Shown here: one piece after another, positions 57,110 to 64,000 of the stretch
Layout: every line of letters starts with the position of its first letter
Position numbering within the stretch: position 1 is the stretch's first letter
Origin: Blasia pusilla
Lineage: Eukaryota; Marchantiophyta; Marchantiopsida; Blasiales
Direction of reading: 5' to 3'
DNA: 64,000 nucleotides
Assembly: GCA_050084515.1 (NCBI GenBank)
Contig: CM114273.1
Coordinates: 24,056,001 to 24,120,000 of the forward strand
Position numbers and translations under genes: made by a program
Notes under the pieces: generated by a model
What the model was told of the DNA's origin: nothing
Database searches by the model: none
The model's input: only the letters and a program-made list of their open reading frames with translations

Positions 57110-58270
57110 AAAAATAGGACTATGAACTACCTAGTATTTATATTTCACCACTTTACAATGTCTTTGTCACGTGGCATGGTTCTTTTAAAGCATATTTGAT
57201 TTAACTCAATAGTAATATATGAAATCCATGATAGTGTGACGAAAGCAATACACATCAAGAATTTTACTTTTAGTGTCAATCATGCAACATATGGGTAGAA
57301 AAGTGCAACTTGTGGATGTGAAGTACAAGAGACGTTCGGGTACAATTGCAAAGGTGAGTAAGTAAAATTCTTACAAGAAGTCATGGAAATTGAGTGATTG
57401 CGTAAGCACCCCTAATAGTACCCCGTGAAGATAACAACTTTGTATGCAAGGAAGTGAAATAAGAATAAACATGAACCGATTAATTGGCCAACATTGGTCA
57501 ATTATATGCGTATGATAATAACAACATTTAAGGGTTCTTATAACTTTCCATACTACCTAAATCTAGGGTAAAATTACAAGGAATAAATGAAAAGGCTACT
57601 ATCCAGTGCAAAGTCTCTATGATATTGGTAGTATGTCTTGAAAAATTGCTTAATGTATCCTATACTAGTTGAATACATTTTCATAGTGTCCGCATCAACA
57701 ACAAGACTACTTTCGTGGTACAAAAATACCCATTACTACAACAAGGTATAGCATTAAGTAGCTTCTAAGACTCTTTATTACATTCCTCTCTTTGTATTCC
57801 AACAATAGAGATAGTTGTAATTGTACACAACCTAAGAAGCAACATGTCGAACAATGTAAGGTTGAAACATACCTAGGCATGTGAAGATGGTAATGAAATC
57901 ACCAAAATACAATAAACTAAATACAAAATGTAAAGAATGGTCCGCTATCACAACACATACATTGTGAAGGGCATGTTGTAGAGTGTACCTACTCTCGGCT
58001 AATGAAGTGCACTTCCGTTTGTTATACTAAGTGACTCAAGTAAAGCCTTGTCCCTGGTAGGCGTACTTTCATTATAAATACGAGAAGTAACACGGCGTAT
58101 GCGGGATGTGGATTTCTCCATTAAGATAGAGATGTGTGTAATTTCTCTTTCACCGTATCAAAATCACGTGAGAGTAAAGACTAGTCAATTGTATTACCAA
58201 TGTCACATGCATTTTTTTTATTCATGTTGGCAAGTGTGTTGCCTTGGCAACATATAGACCAATCAATATC
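57110..58270. other. AT-rich DNA, possibly interior of decayed Helitron
   Basis: No protein sequence is recognisable. It lies between the Helitron-like ends and the helicase remnant and may belong to the same element. Confidence 0.3.
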
Positions 58271-59130
58271 TAAATTGGTAGCTTTGTGATATACAATCCT
58301 TTGTTTTTTAGAATTGAGCGGGCGTAATTCCTGTAATGAGTCATTGCTTGTTGTTGAGTAAACTCAACTTCATTGAACTCAACTCCTTTGTAATCCATGA
58401 TCTCCGTTTGATTTCCTACAAGAAGAGACATACACCATACACACATATTTGTAAAAGTCATATTAAATTTACTAAGACAAAACGCCTAGAAATGTGACTC
58501 TTACAATAATATCCTTACTTAAAGAAAATAGCTACTTGTGGCAAGTGGTTGTTCTCTTAACTCCCAAAATATGGCAGCCCGTGCTTTTCTCTGAACAATC
58601 ATTTGACTTAAAGTTTTGCTTGTGATATTGCCATGCTTATATTTCTGAAGTCCTAAGCTATTCGTACATTTGAGATGTGTGTCCATCGATGGGACTATCT
58701 CAATACGACCCTCAAGTGGAGGCATGTCATCTAGAATCATTCTAGAAAAGTTTACATAAGACCGTGATACTCGAGAACCAACTTGTTAGTAGTATGAATG
58801 AAAGACAAACATGAGGTAATACTAACATCATTATATTCACAAACCTTGGTGTTGTGCCCTTCATATTGATCCGCTTGCTAAAGCAATCCATGTGGCATAT
58901 TTGCCTTATGGTGATCCTTGTCGGAGTTTGTGTCACTTAGACGAATGGTTGTACCCTATGGTGGTGCAATTAAAGATGTAGCTAGTCCAGAGGTTGCTAG
59001 GGCCATATTCATTATGGATGATCTCCTTCCATAACCTCATGTTGATCTATCATTGCTTGCCATACTATATGAAAGTACGAGCTATCAGCTAGTAGAACAA
59101 ACATGTTGAGAATATGTATGTCAAATTTTT
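58270..59130 (-). pseudogene. Protein-like fragments downstream of Helitron helicase
   Basis: Minus-strand fragments (PTRITIRQICHMDCFSKRI; NITSKTLSQMIVQRKARAAI; NQTEIMDYKGVEFNEVEF) continue after the helicase and look like broken coding sequence. Some plant Helitrons carry an RPA-like or other domain here, but I cannot identify these. Confidence 0.35.
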
Positions 59131-60300
59131 GTCCTAACACCTGAAAGTATGAATTTACTAGTGTACCAAGAATTCACAATTGAGACTTAGTCGTTATCCT
59201 TGACAACAAAACATAGACTAGACCAGGTGAAAATGTTGATTCGATGACTAATAGACATTTTCCTACTATATTTAGGCCCTAACTTTTATGGCCTATCATA
59301 GCATAGCCAAGAACAAGAGGAAATACTTATTTGTGGTTCGTCTTGTCGGGCATGTATCTCATAGTGGCAAAGTTGGTTTTGGTGACACAACTAATTTTTC
59401 GATTTGATAGCAAATTGAAAACCATAGTTGTCAACTCATTAGTCTTATACAAATAGTCAATCACGATTGTTGTTGTATCATTAGATGGATTATTTCTCAT
59501 ATCAATGTTATATGTGAGTACATAGCACCTTGGAACCAATGGTCATAAATTGTAACAAGTGGAAATGACTATCCGATATCCATTCATGAAACAGAGAGCC
59601 ACTAGGTGCATCACTAGATATGAAGGGCAAAAATATTAAAAAGTTGAACATCATCCCGATGAGTATACATTATTCGTGTATTCCCATCAAAGCAATCAAG
59701 AGCAACATTTTCATCAATAGAGTAGGTCCCAAGAGTTTAGTTACTTGGTCATGAGTAGGAATCCTCATTCTAATCTGCAATAAGAAGGCCAAGAAATTAA
59801 ATTTGGATCGTTACCATGCCAAATTGCATCAAATTGCTATAATTTTAAAATGTTGGCATAGAATGCTAAAGATGAGATGCGACATAGTAAATATAGAGCG
59901 TATGTGTTATACCTACAAACGTGAGGCAATTGACAAAGATCTCCAAGCAATATAGCAAGCTTTGATGAGAAAGGGCTCAAGGTGGATGAAGCACAAATTT
60001 GGTGCAACCTCATAGCAAATATATATTTGGAGTAAGCGGGGTGTGAGCATTAAGCACTCATCTACCACTATGACATGAGTATCTTTGTGACACAATATTG
60101 ATAAGACAATGTGTGCATTCAAGGGGGGTCTTCCTTATTCAATATGCCAAATGAAATGCTAAATGAACAGTGGTGGTACTCTCATATAAAAAATTTGCAG
60201 AGATCTTAGTGGTTGCCATTAATGATGTTGTAGGAGAGTTGAGAGACCATTACCTCTTTGTAAAATAGATAAGAATTGTCTTACCATAACTCGATGGGCA
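59130..60300 (-). pseudogene. Helitron PIF1-like helicase domain, broken
   Basis: Motifs of the Helitron helicase appear in the right order on the minus strand, in shifting frames with stops. They are a degenerate Walker A (SSYGKTILIY, near 60285), motif Ia/Ib (ATTKISANFLY..STTTVHLAFHL, 60220-60145), Walker B (VIVVDECLMLTPRLL, 60085-60040), the motif III-like segment (LLGDLCQLPHV, 59955-59920), the C-terminal segment (YNIDMRNNPSNDTTTIVIDYL, near 59510) and motif VI-like sequence (GYAMIGHKS, near 59310; LVYVLLSRITT, near 59215). The family is rolling-circle transposon RepHel. The Rep/HUH nuclease was not found, so the copy is truncated or the rest is too decayed. It is not functional. Confidence 0.8.
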
Positions 60301-60935
60301 AATAATCATCATTAATTTTGACGATATTTCCCGAATTCTATAGTAATTAAAGTCCTATCTGCTCATCACTCAAGGCATCCTCTAGTAAAGTTGGATGGTC
60401 ATTCAGTGTGATAGCTTCACAAGGACTATCGTGCTGGTCTCCACAAATGCCAAACAACATAGGAGATATATTCAATTGAAGATGAGGCCTAATAACATTC
60501 AGAATCTTGGATACAACAAACTTCACTCGCATAAATCTCACTCTAGAGACTGGCTACTACATGCCTCCTGATTTCATCTACAACATAAGCAATCCTTAAG
60601 TAGTAATCCCATTGTGGATACACTCATATAGGTAGGTCCATTATGGTGATGAGACATTCATAACCTTAGATTCAAAACTAGAAGCTATCTTGGCCAATAA
60701 AGTGTTGTAAGAAAAATGGTTTCATTGGTGCAAAGGATGACATTCGGTACACCGAACCACTTGTTTGTATAATAGACCTAGTTACTAATAGAGTTTGACC
60801 CGATATAATATTGAGAGTCCTTGGTTTCGAGAGAGATCTCCAAATCCAAGAGTTGTATTATTTCCTCATGGAGTTCGTGAACCATCCCCTACTCCTATTC
60901 TTGTACCATCGACTATGCCATTGAGTGTACCCTCT
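60301..60935 (-). other. DNA between Helitron helicase and Copia gag remnants
   Basis: A minus-strand frame (60347-60541) may be N-terminal helicase-linker sequence, but is not diagnostic. The boundary between the two elements could not be located. Confidence 0.3.
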
Positions 60936-60937
60936 CT

Positions 60938-61560
60938 TTACCCAATCATTGGACAATCTTTAAATCCAGTGAGTGCACCCTCTCCCAAGCTAGTCACTAT
61001 TGTGCCCTTGAATCCAATCAATCCACCCATTGCCAAGGGTACCCATGTAGTAAGTGGACTAGAAACAGTTGTAAGCATTGCAAAAGACTTGTAATCTTTT
61101 GGAAGGCCTTGAAGAATTAACAAAATCATATTATCATTTTCTACAATCACTTCAATGATATTCGATTAATCAACAATTTGTCTGATACTCAAAATATAAT
61201 CATTAATGTTTTACGATCCTTTTCTTCCTTCGTTCAATTATTATTTCAATGGAAGCCTTTTGGCCTTTGTAGATGTGTGGAACAAGTTTTCCAATGCACC
61301 AAAGCCTTATTCCAAGTATCAACATCTCGAATATGACCAATCATTGGTGAACTAATCGTTACTGAAATGTATTGGATTACGTGCCTTGTGCGTTTGTTCC
61401 AAACACGAGCATTCAAGTTTGTTGAGTCACCTTCTAGTTTGGCCTCATCATTGTAATAAGCTTCTGTAGTTATTGATCTATGAGAAATTTTTTCATACGA
61501 AACTTCCAGACATTGGAATTCTTCATATTTAGCTCATCGCCTATGATTGCTGTTGAGCAC
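60938..61560 (-). pseudogene. Copia gag-like fragment
   Basis: Broken minus-strand frames encode sequence of the gag/UBN2 type found in plant Ty1/Copia elements: NARVWNKRTRHVIQYISVTI, MIGHIRDVDTWNKALVHW, then, after stops, ENDNMILLILQGLPKDYKSF. The position downstream of a primer-binding site and LTR supports this. Protease, integrase and reverse transcriptase were not seen. Confidence 0.6.
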
Positions 61561-62047
61561 CATCACTAAAAAAATTGTAATTTCAAGCTCTCCACTACTA
61601 CAATTGAAGCGTAAACCACTTCTACACAGAAATCAACATGAAAATTTCCAAAATTGACGAAAGGTATGGAAGAACTAGTCGAATTTGGCCACAAACTATA
61701 CAAATTTCCTTCACTAATTGCACTTTCCTACACTGATCTTACTATTGCAAGAGCTCCGAATGTCAGAATTGAATGATTTTGGATGCATTGGAAAGCTCAT
61801 TGAGAAGCTCTATAAGATGATTAGAACCAAAATTTGGCATCATTGTGACTGATGCGGACTCGGATTGCTGAGTCGACCGGGAAAGCCCTAAAAAAGGCCT
61901 CGAAAGTTTGTCAACGTTATTGCTCTACTTGAAATATGATGCCAATGATTTATGATTGAGATTTCTTTCTCCTAAATTGGAATTGTGCCTTCTCTTGCCT
62001 CTCTTCTCTCCTCAAATACCAAGAAGTTCAATCGATGTTCTCCTATG
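61561..62047 (-). other. Copia 5' leader region
   Basis: Lies between the primer-binding site and the gag remnant on the minus strand. No further feature. Confidence 0.4.
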
Positions 62048-62059
62048 GCTATGATACCA
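62048..62059 (-). other. Copia primer-binding site (tRNA-iMet type)
   Basis: The minus strand reads TGGTATCATAGC, one base from the usual initiator-Met tRNA primer site TGGTATCAGAGC. It directly follows the LTR end 'ctaca', so the order LTR-CA/PBS/leader/gag is as expected. Confidence 0.75.
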
Positions 62060-62690
62060 TGTAGAAAACTCCTAAAGAAGCATAACTGATGGGATGCGAC
62101 TTTCACACTCTCATACCACCATGGAGAATGAAATTTTGTAATGAGAGAATGAGTGGAGGTTGGTCCCCTTCTTAATAATATAGGGTATGTACAAGAAACC
62201 CTAACCTAGTCCTAACCATAGTCTTGAGTTAGACTGATTGGGATCAACTAACCCTAATTAAGATAATTGTGCTTAATTGACTAACCAAGATTAAGCTTTC
62301 CTACTTCGTGTGAATATCAAATGTCGTAGTTCGGGTGTTCGGTGAAGTTGACTATAACTCAGTCTTCAATAACTATTAGTAGAGATATCTATGTTGTGGC
62401 AAGTTACTTGACACATGAGACACTTGAGCTTTGATCAACATAAGTTTTTTCACAATTTTGAAAGCTTACCACTTAACCCCACAACTTATAGTTTGTAGGG
62501 TCCTTCGAGGGTTGATTAAGTTATTGGAACATTTCAAGATAACAAAAAGTAGTTTAAATTATTCATAATTACAACCCCTACTACAAGTCGATTTTGAGTG
62601 CAAAAGTTGTAGAATGCAAGTTATTCTGCAGTTGTCCAACCCTCGGATGTACATAGAGAAGTAAGCTTCATAAAAGCTTTTGGACTCACT
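62060..62690 (-). mobile_element. Copia 5' LTR (outer end approximate)
   Basis: The inner end at 62060 reads CA-3' on the minus strand next to the primer-binding site. The outer end is not identified; 62690 is a guess within plausible LTR length. No second LTR lies in the window, so its partner is missing or was lost. Confidence 0.5.
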
Positions 62691-62739
62691 CTAATTACTA
62701 CGCCAATTTTAGCCAATGATTCCAACCCCTACTATATAG

Positions 62740-62786
62740 AGAAGGCCCATGCCCACACACACTATGTGAATGCGGATGGGCCTTCT
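62740..62786. repeat. 11-bp perfect inverted repeat
   Basis: Arms at 62740-62750 and 62776-62786 (agaaggcccat and its complement) enclose 25 nt. It could be a small element end. Confidence 0.6.
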
Positions 62787-62789
62787 GAT

Positions 62790-63595
62790 TACAATCGGAA
62801 TAGGTTGTTTAGATGGCGGATGCGGGCGAATCCACAGATGGATTCTTTTGTATAAATAACTTTTCTGTTCACTCTCGTTTCTTCTCTCATGGTTGAGTTA
62901 TTCCCCCATGTTAATGTTTTCCATTCCGTGTTATTCTCATTCTTATATGTTGGCTTCCAAACGTTTCTTCTCTTTTACCTCTATTTTTTTTATATCTTGA
63001 ATTTTGGTTACAAAAATTCAAAAAAACCATGGCCTCATAATGGTTTCTAACCTGTGCATCAACTACCGGGTTGAAACACCGTCTTACGATTTCCATTTGG
63101 TGGATCCAAAAAATGTTCATGGGAGCTAACCTTAGGATAGGGTAAGAAGACTTGAGAGGGCTTTGCATAGAAATCCCCACCCAAAAATAATGGGTGAAGA
63201 ACTAAAAAAGCCCATGGTAACACTAACTATGTTTTGGAGCAGCTGGGCTGCATGAGGCAGCTGTGTGGGACCCACCTTGTGGCCTTAACCGAGCTAGTTA
63301 ACGGCGAGTGCGATCCGCTCTTCCCCTTGCACGCATTGGCGCCCTTTCTCCTGTATTACTCCGCTTGAATGAAATGGCTCTCCGCTTTTGACTGACATGG
63401 AAGGAGATCCTCCTCCAACACTCAGCAGCGAAGTCGAATTCGCGGGATGCCCGACTCTTCATGGATCCATGGCGTCGATCTCCCGTGGAGAATTTACACA
63501 CGAAGAGCAAGCCGACAAGGGCTCGTGCTTGGATGTGCTGAGCAACGGTTTCTCTCACCTTTTCTGAGAGCGAGGAAGGAGGTGATCGCCTGGAA
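62790..63595. other. Intergenic DNA, no supported gene
   Basis: Short frames on the minus strand at 62911-63180 and 63298-63558 have no recognised domain. GC content rises after about 63250. Confidence 0.35.
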
Positions 63596-63600
63596 GCGGG

Positions 63601-63955
63601 GTTGAGGAAGATCTTTTTCTACAACTCTGTTTGGACGTCACGAAACAGGAAGCTGAATGGTGTATGGAGTTGATCTTTGGTCGAGGACCGCAAATTCCTT
63701 CGCAGTGGCGTACGAGACGCCACTGCGTTAAAGGGGAATTTCCTCTTCTCTTTTCGAAAGTTTGTTGGAATTGTGAGAAAGTGGGGCTTGGCACAACAGA
63801 GAAGAGAGCGCTATAACGCTGAATTACGCACCTCTTGTCTTACATCCTCTTTCAGGAAGCCGGTTTGATGAAGAGAGTTTTGAAGAGCTCCGTTTTGACT
63901 TTGCAAAATATGAAGCTGAATGGTCGACTGAGGAGATATTTGGTTCAGTATTTTA
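63601..63955 (+). pseudogene. Coding-like segment duplicated ~264 bp apart
   Basis: Two plus-strand segments encode related peptides: VEEDLFLQLCLDVTKQEAEW-CMELIFG from 63601, and FDEESFEELRFDFAKYEAEW-STEEIFG from about 63865, which ends at a stop near 63955. Shared positions are E-E, F, L, D, K, EAEW and IFG. I do not recognise the family. Similarity at the protein level suggests former coding sequence. Confidence 0.35.
63701..63727. repeat. 11-bp perfect hairpin, 5-nt loop
   Basis: Arms cgcagtggcgt (63701-63711) and acgccactgcg (63717-63727) are exact complements around 'acgag'. It lies inside the first copy of the coding-like duplication. Confidence 0.75.
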
Positions 63956-64000
63956 AGTTCTTTCTCCGTCGCCTGTGCGACTGAAGCTTGAGAGAGAGAG

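Overview
The window is nuclear DNA from a land plant. Three genes are supported. Two are intronless AAA-ATPases of the plant BCS1-like/AATP1 class. The third is a five-exon gene for the TRAPP tethering subunit TRAPPC12, with standard GT-AG introns. The rest is plant-type repeat: non-LTR (LINE) retrotransposons, a decayed Helitron, a Copia LTR element fragment, a tRNA-derived SINE head, and many mini- and microsatellites. I see no bacterial-style operons, CRISPR, rRNA or intact tRNA genes. The lineage cannot be fixed by eye. Low gene density and the LINE types would suit a bryophyte or lycophyte, but that is a guess.

Layout. 1-3.7 kb: a ~180-bp satellite-like array, a ~118-bp diverged array split by LINE 3'-tail sequence, and a 53-bp minisatellite. 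4.07-5.99 kb (minus): AAA-ATPase 1. 6-10.4 kb: GC-rich DNA with a truncated LINE. 10.4-17.6 kb: AT-rich, no gene. 17.6-25.8 kb: a second GC-rich island with AAA-ATPase 2 (plus, 19.17-20.77 kb) and further minisatellites. 25.8-36 kb: AT-rich decayed repeats, including a SINE head and ~320-bp tandem copies. 37.6-49.0 kb (minus): TRAPPC12. Its second intron is about 8.5 kb and is filled by two decayed LINEs and a (TGGTAC)41 hexanucleotide expansion. 49-57 kb: tandem and dispersed repeats. 56.3-60.5 kb (minus): a broken Helitron helicase and Helitron-like 3' ends. 60.9-62.1+ kb (minus): Copia gag remnant, primer-binding site and LTR. 62.7-64 kb: short hairpins and a small coding-like duplication at the window edge.

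How the genes relate. The two AAA-ATPases are paralogues in head-to-head orientation about 13 kb apart. Each sits in its own GC-rich island and they differ mainly in their C-terminal tails. TRAPPC12 belongs to a different process (vesicle tethering) and has no evident functional link to them. Nothing here forms a clear new multi-gene system. The best leads are a recurring LINE-type 3' tail with a conserved 15-nt stem-loop, found in five or more places in both orientations, and the long pure hexanucleotide tract inside a LINE within the TRAPPC12 intron.
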